Shown here one piece after another: positions 55,118 through 64,000 of a stretch of DNA of 64,000 nt. The DNA comes from Acridotheres tristis. Lineage: Eukaryota; Chordata; Aves; Passeriformes; Sturnidae. The stretch spans positions 59,760,933 through 59,824,932 of the forward strand of contig CM072886.1 of assembly GCA_037013685.1 (NCBI GenBank). The letters run 5' to 3'. Both the position numbers and the translations under genes were made by a program. The notes under the pieces are model-generated. The model had not been told where the DNA came from, did no database searches, and saw only the letters and a list, made by a program, of their open reading frames with translations. The stretch's first letter is position 1, and every line of letters starts with the position of its first letter.

Positions 55118-55736
55118 TGTCCTAGGGTGACTTATGGTGTTTGTATCTCCAATCGTGTGTTCTGTTTATGTTTGGTATTATGTCCTGTGCTTTCCGGACT
55201 GACTCTGAAAGTGAAGGTTGTTTTGTCTCGTTATCAGCCGGCTCACCTCCCCCATGGTCTGTGTTTAGGAGAGGCTTGCTGGCTTGCTTACTTGCTTGCT
55301 CACTTTTGCTCCTACTCTTTTTGCTTTGCCCTTGCTTTTGCTTATTAGTTAGTTCAGCTAGGCAGTCCAATTTTTTTCCCTGGACTGTTTTCTTTCCTCT
55401 CCCTTTCCCGAATACCATCTGAACCTGTTCTGGACAGGGACCTGGGAAACACCAAGAAACACCGGGACTCTGCATTCTGTGACCTGCAGCAGCCACCCCC
55501 AGTGCTGGAGACTGATAACTGGGAGACCACTCGCAGGACAGACTTTCTGAGTTTGTCATCTGGTGTTGTTTTCTTTGTACTGGGGAGTGTTTTGTTTATT
55601 AAATAAACAGGGTTTTTTCCACTCCTCTTTGAGGAAATTCTTCCCGAACCCGGTGGTGGGGGGAGGAGTCGTGGGAGTTTGCTTTCTGGGGGCTCCTTCC
55701 GGAGGTTTTCCCCCAAATTTGCCCTAAACCAGGACA
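55118..55736 (+). mobile_element. Solo LTR of an endogenous retrovirus, complete, with 5-bp target duplication
   Basis: The element is 619 bp and runs from TGTCCTAGGG to CCAGGACA, so its ends are the short inverted repeat TGTCCT/AGGACA. It is flanked by an exact 5-bp duplication, CTGGG at 55113-55117 and CTGGG at 55737-55741. An AATAAA polyadenylation signal lies at 55602-55607, which puts the LTR in plus orientation, antisense to CDKAL1. There are no gag, pol or env sequences beside it, so it is a recombination product between two LTRs of a former provirus. A 5-bp duplication fits ERVL-like elements, though duplication length alone does not settle the class. Open frames crossing it (for example a 145-residue minus-strand frame) are chance. 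Intact ends and duplication suggest moderate age. Confidence 0.9.
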
Positions 55737-55741
55737 CTGGG
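55737..55741. repeat. Target-site duplication, right copy
   Basis: CTGGG directly after the CA end of the solo LTR, identical to 55113-55117. Confidence 0.9.
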
Positions 55742-56299
55742 ACAGTTTGGCAACATCTGGATAATCATGTGTTAAGAGCATGTGAGTTTCCACAGAAGGT
55801 TAAGCTGTTTGTGTGCAGAGATTCAGAACTACAAAATATATATCCATCCAGCAAAGGAGGAATTATACATCACATTGTATCTACTGGCACTCAAGAATGC
55901 CTATTTCTAGTGCCTTGCAGAATTCTAATCAAAGAGAGATATGGTGGATCTGCAGCCACTCAGTTTTGAAAGAGTGTCATGAAATATCTCGGAGACCTCC
56001 TAGAGGGAAGTAAAAGTAAAGTAGTCTAAGAAAAATAAGTAGCCATTATAAAATAAAGGTCACAAAATTTCTCCTCCCACAGAGATGATAAAATACAACT
56101 TGCCTGGCAGACAGCACTGAGGTGTATACTGTATTATGCTATCCTTATGGAAAGAATCTCTTAGTATTATGTACTGCTCCCGTAATTGGAAAATATGGGA
56201 ACAGATCTAAGTGATGGCTTGATTAAATGGAGTGGGATACAAGGTCTGATCATTCATCCTTATTTCCCCTAAGAATGGTGACTGTACTAACAGTGTGTT

Positions 56300-56636
56300 A
56301 GTTTTCTAACTCTTCAGGGCGACTGAGCAGCTGCAGCAGCTGCCTCTGGCCAGCTCTGTATACTCAGCATAACATCACTTGGTATGGAATATCCCTTTGG
56401 CCAGCTTGGGGCTACTGTGCCAGCTGTGCAGCCTCCCAGCTTCTTGTGCCCCTCCAGCCTTCTTGCTAGCAGGGCACAAGAAGCTGAGAAATCCTTGACT
56501 TGCTATAAACACTACTTAACAACAACTAGAAATATCATGTAGTGGTACCAACATGATTCTCATATGAAATCCAAAACACAGCACCATACCAGCTACTAGG
56601 AAGAAAATTAACTGTATTTCAACCAAAACCAGGACA
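56300..56636 (-). mobile_element. Second retroviral LTR, truncated, opposite orientation
   Basis: Read on the minus strand, this starts TGTCCTGGTTTTGG at 56636. It continues with a TTTTCTTCCTAGTAGCTGGT block, then GTGCTGTGTTTTGGATTT, and further on CAAAGGGATATTCCATACC. These are the landmarks of a very common avian ERVL-type LTR. Similarity runs through the U3 part and becomes unclear near the promoter, at about 56300, so the R-U5 end and poly-A signal are missing. The sequence differs from the solo LTR at 55118-55736 apart from the shared TGTCCT terminus, so these are separate insertions of different families. No target duplication can be assigned. A perfect 15-bp hairpin (56437-56451 with 56472-56486) lies inside it. 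Confidence 0.8.
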
Positions 56637-59600
56637 GTTATCAAGTTTGTAAATTGGTTATTCACCTCAGTATAGTAAGCGTAGTGCTTAATACAATTAA
56701 TACAGAGAGAGAAAATTAATGCGACACTTCAGGGAAATTAAAGGAAATGTTCAATAGTTGACTGACAAAATTTTCTAGCTCGAAGCAACGTGATTATCTG
56801 GTGATATAAAGAAAGAGAAAAGGAAAGAGAAAGTGAATATATAATTGAAACCAAATTTCTTACACTATTGAAAATATATACAGAAAGATTAGAATCCACA
56901 CTGCAGTTGATAGTAATCATGAAGCTGCAGTCAAATTACTGCTCTCAAAACAGCTGCCATCTCCTATTCTCAGTAGAGATGAACATAATTCTACCTTGTT
57001 ATGACCCTTATTTTCAAAATGGGTATTTCCTCATGTAATTTCCAAGTGATAGAAGTCAAGTTGATCCCGAGATGTTAATATCCCTTAATGTTTCAGAAAC
57101 TGTGATGGACCAAATCACAAGGACAGAAAAAAGAATCTTACAAGTCCCCACATGAGTAATAGCTGCCTTGAAAAAATAAAGAGCAGAGAAATTATCAGGT
57201 GCCTTACTGTGTTTGCTCTTAATTTTAAAGAAAAAAATGTAACTTTCACACTTAGAATTATTCTGATCCTTTGCAATGCAGCTAAACATGAGCTCCCTAC
57301 CAGACACATCTGAGTCATGTTTTCTTACATTGCTTATTATTAGCTTAACTAGAATCTGTAATTTGAGTTATGCAGTCATCAGCACTATCGCTTTTACAAG
57401 CAAACACAGTAAGGAAATGGAGAAATTCAGATACATAATAAAAATAATAGCAGCAATAACAATACGCAAAGTAGCATTTAATCATTAACACACTTCAGAG
57501 TGAGAATTTTCTGCCCACTGGACATAAGGAGCATGCAGACTCATCTCTGAAACAGTGCATTTAGCTCAATGTGGATAAAATGGGGACAAAGGAAAGAAAA
57601 AAAATTGGGTAGCATTTAAGTTCTGGACAACATCTTGGCTCATTTTCCATGCACATGAGTGGAATGACTCAGCATTACTGTAATTGCTTATTTAAAACAA
57701 AATCATGCCTAGGTTTAACTTTTCTCTAAACTGGAGAGACTATTTATGGCAAGCATAATCTAATTGATGGTTATGAAATGATGAGACCATTCAGACAGAT
57801 GTCTGATTCTCCATGGACATATTTTCTCCAGGAGAAATAAGAAAGCCCTGCAGCTTTAGCTGTCTTTTCTGAATTTATGGTGGCAGAACTGTCCATCTGG
57901 ATTAGTGTCAACTGCCCTTTTAGCAAAATATTGGTGCCTGTAAGGCTTTCAGTGATAAATTATCTATGTGAAGGGATGGTTCCATGTTGACCTACTGATT
58001 GTTTTTTCTATTAAGATAAGCTCAAATAAGGATTTTCTCCCAAAAGGCAATTATATTTAAGATCATCAAAAAAACGATCCACTAAAAATAAAAAAATACT
58101 AAATATTACAATGGTTCATACTCTACAGATTGCCTGTAGAAGTGGTAAGGTCTTCCAAAGAAAGCTAATATGAAAGGAAGTGACAAGACAAGTATGTTAT
58201 TATTGCAGCTGTGATACTTCAGCAGAATCACCAAAGCCATCTTGAATCAGGGCTGCTGAAGAGGAACTCACTGGAGTGGAGCAGTTTGCAACTGGCAATG
58301 GATTTGTCCATTGCAGAAGTATTTAAAAACTGAAATAACATAGCAAATGCATTCAGTCTGCGGAAAAACAACCAAAAAAACAACAAATAAAAAGAATAAT
58401 GGTTGTAAAATTATTTGCTCACTGATTCAGCATCAGACAGAATTATTTTCCATAAAGAAATGTACCAACAGATCCACTGCAGAGGGTACTGTTCTGAACA
58501 TCCTGTGGAAAGCATCAAGCTCACAAGTTCAGACTGGTGATCCAGTGCGCACTGAGACACTTGCACAAGATCAGCTGTATGCCAGTGCATGTGCTATTTC
58601 TTACCCAATGCAAATGCAATAAAATGAATTCATTAACGTGGATAATATTTCATTAAAGGGTCAGAGTGCATAATGTGGATGGTTGTGTGCTACTTCCTTC
58701 TCCTGGCAGAGGAATGTACGTTACTGTAAGGAAGAAATGGCAAATTAAATGCCTGTCCATTTATGGTAATGCAGGAAAGACCATCAGCTGCTGTCTAGAA
58801 GTAATGTGAATATGAAACATAGGAGATTAGCACAAGCTCTTCCTCCTATGTTTGACTAGTTGCTCTCCATTTCTACTAAGAGATAAAAGAACAAAGGACC
58901 TCATAACATGGGATTTTTGAAGGACTACAGGGAAAAAAAAGAAAAAAGAGAAACAAAATCTATTAATTACAGATTTTCATCAGCCCTGGATTAGAGGCCC
59001 CATCTCCTTTGAAGGTTCTAATTCACTGAAAGCAATAAGTACTAGTGCTACAAGTAAGAAGAATGAATGTAAAACTGGGTTAAATTGACAATTACCATTT
59101 TCCAAGTAATACTTCTAACTACAGAACAGCTAATGTTCTTTTAATAATTCATCTCTTTGCAGATTGTCTTCCCATAAGCACCCAGTTAAACAGAAGTTAA
59201 ATTAACTTAAGCTCTATGCACCTCCCATGAAAATAGCATACTTAAGAACTTGTGCACAGGAATACAAACTTGAAACACAAATCAATGTTTTGATTTTTTA
59301 AACTTCCTACCTTCCAAAAATTACATTTCTGAAATTTTTTTCATTTATCGAAGTATCTAAAAAGCATTCAAGACTAAGACAAATAATGCAACCGTGTGAG
59401 TTGGTTACAATAAGGAGACTAGTTCAACAGCAGGTATTTATATTTGAAAACTTACAATTTCCCATTATGAGATAGTCTATAATAAATGAACAGTCATTGC
59501 TCAAGCTGCACTACACTAAACAAAAAAACTGAAGAAGCCAGATATAATCTCATTTTATGCCTCCAGCAGCTGATATATCCTATGGAATTCATGGTATATA

Positions 59601-60058
59601 CTGAGAGTAAACAGAGATACTTTGTTTAGCTTTCAGACATATAAGCAAGGGGATACAAGTCCCAATATATTGTTTTGACTTCGTGTTGTTGTACCAGGAT
59701 ACATAAATTGAAAGAAATAGGTTTTTATTTAAATTGATTTACATTGCTGGGTGACTTTCATTCTTACATTGAACAGAAATATAAATGTCATTTATGCCCA
59801 TAAAAATGATATAATAATGAGTTGAATTAATATAGGCATCAATCTTGTATATTTTCCTGTTTTGAGATTCAGGTTACAAAAACAACAAATTCAATTTTTT
59901 TGAAATAAAGCTAACCATGCTTTCTGATATGATTGCTATTATTATTGCTTATAAATAGCTATTTATATCAAGTAAAATACAGTCAATAGCCATGTACCTT
60001 CTATATAAAAAGAGGCTGAAGTTAAGGATGAGAATGGTGGAAGCTAGAAAGTGTTGCA

Positions 60059-60301
60059 GGGAGGGAGGGAGGGAGGGAGGGAGGGAGGGAGGGAAGGAAG
60101 GAAGGAAGGAAGGAAGGAAGGAAGGAAGGAAGGAAGGAAGGAAGGAAGGAAGGAAGGAAGGAAGGAAGGAAGGAAGGAAGGAAGGAAGGAAGGAAGGAAG
60201 GAAGGAAGGAAGGAAGGAGGGAAGGAAGGAAGGAAGGAAGGAAGGAAGGAAGGAAGGAAGGAAGGAAGGAAGGAAGGAAGGAAGGAAGGAAGGAAGGAAG
60301 G
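60059..60301 (+). repeat. (GGGA)n-(GGAA)n tetranucleotide microsatellite, about 240 bp
   Basis: An uninterrupted GGGA block (about 60059-60094) passes directly into roughly 50 GGAA units ending at 60301. One GGAGGGAA interruption lies near 60216-60224. The tract is purine-only on the plus strand and pyrimidine-only (TTCC)n on the CDKAL1 sense strand. It lies about 470 bp downstream of the 60773-60953 exon's donor, inside the intron. GGAA is the core ETS-factor site, and polypurine mirror tracts can form triplexes; both are family knowledge, not shown here. The reported length may be limited by read length or assembly. Long frames on both strands here are repeat artefacts. Confidence 0.98.
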
Positions 60302-60772
60302 ATTAGATGCAATTTTATTAATGGCCTTTAACCTGCAGGTTGAAGGAAGTAAATGAGCAGTGCATAAGGAGAATCTCAAGAAGAAGTGGCCTATAAATTT
60401 AATATTTGACAAATAAATCAGAGATTGACATTGTTATTAATACTTTGAATAATTATTCACAATAAGCTTGAGAATGCAGAAGTCTTAAAATGAAAAAAAA
60501 AAATTACTATGAGTAATCAGCTACTACTCTTGGTAGTCATTCACCCCAAACTTGATAGAAAGCAGACATGATCTTCAGTATAACCACTGTGTTACCTTTC
60601 CACACGATCTGAACAGTCATTTATATATGAAAATACATTCAGTGGTCTAGCTACATCATTTCCCTTACTGGACTGAAAAAAATCCTTCATTTGAACGTGG
60701 CACAGTTCTGCAGAAAATGTGCATTTTTGTATACATGCTTTATGTATTAATGCATCTGAAAATGGATCTTAC

Positions 60773-60953
60773 CACTGCAGCTGGAACTTGAGGCATTTTT
60801 GCAGCTGGGGTTCCTGGACGTGGGTAGAACTGATTAATAAACAAGCTTGGAAACCTGTACAGCTCTACGAGTTTCATGGTTTCTTGAAAATCTTCATCTG
60901 TCTCTCCTGGAAAACCACAAATGATGTCTGTAGCAATTGTTATTCCAGGCACT
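60773..60953 (-). CDS. CDKAL1: CDKAL1 internal exon, C-terminal part of the radical-SAM domain (partial gene)
   Basis: This exon encodes 60 residues plus one base of a split codon. CDKAL1 is a [4Fe-4S] radical-SAM methylthiotransferase that converts t6A to ms2t6A at position 37 of cytosolic tRNA-Lys(UUU); it is a tail-anchored ER protein needed for accurate Lys decoding, including in proinsulin. Seen here: [20 protein letters not shown] at the start, then [24 protein letters not shown] and PRPGTPAA are typical of the MiaB/RimO/CDKAL1 family and lie near the end of the SAM barrel. On the minus strand the exon is preceded by a pyrimidine-rich TTTACAG acceptor and ends ...GCAGTG before a GTAAG donor at 60772. 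It starts with the third base of a codon and ends in phase 0. The GTG at 60952 is an internal Val codon, not a start. The frame runs open past the donor for a few codons, which is intron. A Pro replaces the acidic residue I recall in mammals just after AAKM. Gene identity is confident from motif recognition, not from a search. Confidence 0.95.
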
Positions 60954-63900
60954 CTGTAAAGGAAGTAGAAAGAAACACTTAACTGAGGACATGTAGAAGT
61001 CTTGCTCCCTTAAAAGCTAGTGTACATAGATCTATAACCTTCAACTTTATCTACAGAAATTGAGACCTACAAGATCTTGGGGAAAAAAAAAGATTTTAAC
61101 ACCATTGCTTGGTAATGAGAAATGCATCTGGTGCTCAGCCGAGAGCACAAGTAATAGAGGATATCACAGCAAATACTGGATTAGGATTGTGACAGAAGAG
61201 TGAAAACATCTGGATCAACTCTTCCTTCAATCAAAATTAGAGGTAATCAGCACATCTTGCTATTTCTTGAATTCTTATAGCTTAATCCATAAAATGTAAA
61301 CCTTTTGAGACTCAGACACTAGAAAATGTCAACTATTTAATGTTTTATAATGCTGCTATCAAAGTAGAACAGGATATCTGAAAGAGGGGAGTGGCATGTC
61401 ATATCACCTAGCAAATTTGAACAAAATTGGCTTAGGAGACAAAAATACATCTTTAGTCACAAGTAAATTTTTAACTCGGTATTCCAAAACATCAGCCTTT
61501 ACCTTGCTTTAAAAGGAAAACAAAATCCTTAAGCTCACAAATGCACAGGCAGCGAGTTCTCTTGCTTTTTAAGCAAGGTCAACAGTCCCTAAATGTTCCC
61601 CTGGGACTGAATATGCAGAACCCTTACATACATCAGGTTAAGGCAGCAGAGCTGACAGAGACAGCCCACAGACACAGAAGGATGCAGAGAAGAGGGTGAG
61701 GTTAGGGGCCTTCAGTTGAAATTGGGCCAGTGTCACAGTCTTGGACATGGTGGGAACATGCCCTGAACACTCTCCCAGTAGATACTGGAGCAGCAGTCAA
61801 TGCTTGCACCCAGACTGAGCTTTGTGTACAGTGGGGATAATGATAAGCATCCTCTGGATGAAACACACAGTGCTCAGTGCTCCCTCCTGACACAGTGAGA
61901 CTGTTTCCACAATGCAGAGTTCACCCCACACTGCCCCTAACAGTGACAAACTGGAGAAAATATGACTTACAGAGAAGAGTAAGAACTCCATACAAATATT
62001 GGTGGTATCTAACTTGGAACTGGCCCTGTTTCAAATAGGGGGAATGGATGAGATGTATTCCAGAGGCCCCTTCCAATCTAAATAATTCTACAGCTCTTAT
62101 GTAGGCTATAGGCAAGGGAACAGCTGAGAGAGATTGTTTTAGGGGTGAATGGCATAAAGACAACTGTCACAAGCAAAGTTCACACTTGAGGTTAAGAAGA
62201 CTGTCTCTAACCTAAAGAAATGGATGGAAGGTTTCTCTTCCCCTCATCCAGTTAAGACAATGCAGAACTGTGAACATCAGTGCATGTAATCCAAATTACA
62301 CTTATAAAGCATTCAAATAGGCAAAGAAAACTATAATTTCTTATTAGACACTACATCATCACAGGAAAAAAATAATGCTGTGGTTACAGTGAGTGAATAA
62401 ACTTGATTTTGAATAACTGAAAGCAAAACTTCCTGAAACAATGAGTTCTACTGGAAAAGAAAAACCTGCTGACAAAAGACCCAGAAAAACGGAAGCAGAG
62501 AACACTGTTCTTATTAATTTGGTTAGGTGCAATATTAGGCCATAGCTTATATTCACCACAACAGCCTTCAGACAAATGGTATATGGTAGTAAATATATTT
62601 TGTGAATTTTTTCCCCCTAAATTTATTTTTTTTTCCTCAAGTATTGACAATGAGTTTATATTAAAGTGAATGTCTTACCCTCCTTTTAACATGTGCCTGG
62701 ATATATAGGTAGCAGCATAGGAATTTATCAGATACTATAAGAATCTTCTTCCACCTTTTCCTCAGGAAAAATCCCCACCAAAAGAAACCAAATTCTACCA
62801 ATTCCCTTTTGAGTTCATGAATTCAGACTCCATGATCTGAACTGAGTTTAAAAGATGGAATTTGAATGACAAATCAAAACTAGTATAAGACTGAACATTT
62901 TCAAGGACTTAATCCAACAAACCTAAGTGGGAAACACAAGCTGGAAATTGTGCAGAACAGCAGAAATCCCCAGAGCTGACCGCTCAACACCCTCAGTTAC
63001 CATTGATTTCTTAAGACTGACAAACATCAAGATATGAACTTCTGCTTGATATCAAGTAACAATAAAATCCCTTATCTTTAAGGACTGAGTGAAGAGAGCA
63101 GCACCATATCCTGCAACATGATTTTGTTCATACCACAAATATCTTGTGCAGCAGTAGAAAGCTCATGGAAGAAAGGGTACATTACTTTATAAACCAATGC
63201 CAGGTAACATCAGCTGCCATTTCTCAGAACACGAACAGAACGTTCATTACATTTGACAAAACCATTATAATGAAGTTATTTTATCCATTTTAATGACACT
63301 ATTGGCAACAGTCAAAGCATTTATTACCAATGGTAGTAGTAATACCATCCTTTATAAAGGCCTGGTTGTTTCTATAGCAACATGAATTATAAGGTCCAAT
63401 CAAACTAGATACAATAAAATATGCTCTTTTTCTCCATAACACCAGTTGTCATTCAGTTAAAAGGAAATTACATATTTTAAAAATTCATAAACTCTACAAA
63501 TGTCTGAACTCCATTTGCTGATAAGGTGTTAATTATCTTAGTAATTAGATTTCTTCCTGGATGGAATTATTACACACAAAGAAAAGCCTGAGTACAAAAA
63601 GAGAATAAAGACCATGGTGTATTCAGCAACAGCAATTAATTACAGTTCAATCCAGTGTAACTGCCTAAAATATGACATTGCATAGTGCATTTTTGTATCA
63701 CTGCTGATTATATTGTTTAACAAGCAGTTTAAAAAGGGGAGAAAAGCATGAGATTTAACTCAAAATAAAATCCAAAATGACAAAAATCAAGCTCTTAAAG
63801 ACTTCTCAAAGCAGTGATGAACAAAAATATGTACGATTAGCTCCACATGTGAAACATAATTTCTTAAGGAAAGAAAGAGGGAAAAAGATATAATTATGGA

Positions 63901-64000
63901 AAAATATAAAACATATACAGACTTGAAAATTAAAGTGACCTTTTCTCTGACAGCCTGAAAGAAAGCAGCACAAAATTCCTTATTACTTAGATTAGGATGA
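60954..64000 (-). other. CDKAL1: CDKAL1 upstream intron, partial, continuing past the window end
   Basis: This is the 3' end of the intron preceding the 60773-60953 exon. Its acceptor is pyrimidine-rich and ends in ACAG at 60954 on the minus strand. The preceding exon should end inside a Lys codon, since the downstream exon supplies only the third base. I do not see it before 64000. Apart from a CR1 3' tail near 62.0-62.1 kb the stretch is AT-rich intron with no feature I can name. Confidence 0.8.
62015..62096 (+). mobile_element. CR1 3'-end fragment
   Basis: A short plus-strand piece with the CR1 3' untranslated signature: GGAATGGATGAGATG, then CCAGAGGCCCCTTCCAATCT, then AATAATTCTA, degraded from the octamer tail. 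Only the last 80 or so bases of an element are recognisable. It could be a heavily 5'-truncated LINE or the tail of a CR1-mobilised SINE; no tRNA-like head is visible upstream. Confidence 0.75.

Larger units (their letters stand above)
44119..60772 (-). other. CDKAL1: CDKAL1 intron between the two recognised exons (about 16.7 kb)
   Basis: This phase 0 intron has a GTAAG donor at 60772 and a TTTACAG acceptor ending at 44119. It holds most of the window's mobile DNA: a CR1 3' end (50265-51029), a solo LTR (55118-55736), an inverted second LTR (about 56300-56636) and the GGGA/GGAA tract (60059-60301). From 44.1 to 50.2 kb I recognise no repeat; it is AT-rich single-copy-looking sequence with one short perfect palindrome (45008-45028). 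From 51.03 to 55.1 kb I see only AT-rich intron, apart from a slightly more GC-rich stretch at 51.5-52.1 kb. From 56.64 to 60.05 kb I see nothing recognisable. All longer frames in this span are chance frames or lie in repeats. Confidence 0.9.

Noticed and set aside
55122..55737. Minus-strand frames of 145 and 127 residues
   Set aside because: They lie entirely within the solo LTR, which is non-coding. No retroviral gene is present.
59992..60412. Four long overlapping frames of 96-122 residues on both strands
   Set aside because: They are translations of the GGGA/GGAA repeat (Lys-Glu-Gly-Arg or Phe-Leu-Pro-Ser periodic) and have no independent coding evidence.
60740..60952. A 70-residue minus-strand gene starting at 60952
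   Set aside because: The first codon is GTG directly after a splice acceptor, and the last ten residues lie beyond a GTAAG donor. It is an internal CDKAL1 exon, not a free gene.
62660..62710. A possible minus-strand exon end (CTTACC donor-like site near 62676-62681)
   Set aside because: The adjoining frame does not match the CDKAL1 sequence expected before the VPGITIATD exon, and no matching acceptor was seen.
1..64000. CRISPR arrays, operons, bacterial promoters or prophage genes
   Set aside because: The split exons, GT-AG introns and avian repeats show a eukaryotic nuclear sequence, and no spaced direct repeats of the CRISPR kind were seen.

Overview
This window looks like a piece of a vertebrate nuclear genome, most likely a passerine bird. 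It is AT-rich, has no long open reading frames, contains short exons with GT-AG splice sites in very long introns, and carries avian repeats. These are CR1 LINE fragments (one with the typical 3' tail of tandem ATTCTATA-like octamers), a tRNA/CR1 composite SINE of the TguSINE1 type known from zebra finch and other passerines, and avian retroviral LTRs.

The only protein-coding gene I can support is CDKAL1, on the minus strand. CDKAL1 is the radical-SAM enzyme that adds a methylthio group to t6A37 of cytosolic tRNA-Lys(UUU). Two internal exons are visible: 60773-60953 (60 codons plus one split base, end of the radical-SAM domain, with GFPGET and [10 protein letters not shown] motifs) and 44056-44118 (21 codons, linker to the TRAM domain). 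They join in phase 0 across an intron of about 16.7 kb. Everything from 1 to 44055 is the next downstream intron as far as I can see. 60954-64000 is the end of the preceding intron. I found neither the next nor the previous exon, so the gene continues beyond both ends.

Layout by plus coordinate. 1-8.4 kb: AT-rich intron with a probable ancient CR1 scrap near 2.1 kb and simple repeats near 6.6 and 7.6 kb. 8.46-8.65 kb: degraded LTR-like fragment, followed by a GC-rich unclassified patch at 9.47-9.69 kb. 18.3-18.5 kb: CR1 fragment. 27.3 kb: a G15 run. 30.9 kb: TG/TA repeat. 31.77-31.89 kb: tRNA/CR1 SINE. 35.14-35.20 kb: a nearly perfect 27-bp hairpin. 44.06-44.12 kb: CDKAL1 exon. 50.27-51.03 kb: CR1 3' end. 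55.12-55.74 kb: a solo LTR with an exact 5-bp target-site duplication. 56.3-56.64 kb: a second, different LTR in the opposite orientation. 60.06-60.30 kb: a roughly 240-bp GGGA/GGAA tetranucleotide repeat less than 500 bp from a CDKAL1 exon. 60.77-60.95 kb: CDKAL1 exon. 62.0-62.1 kb: CR1 3' tail.

I see no operons, CRISPR arrays, rRNA or intact tRNA genes. The least ordinary items are the long hairpin at 35.1 kb, the GGAA tract beside an exon, the cleanly bounded solo LTR, and several stretches that read like conserved non-coding DNA. The last point is inference, based on the known role of CDKAL1 introns as hosts of long-range enhancers.
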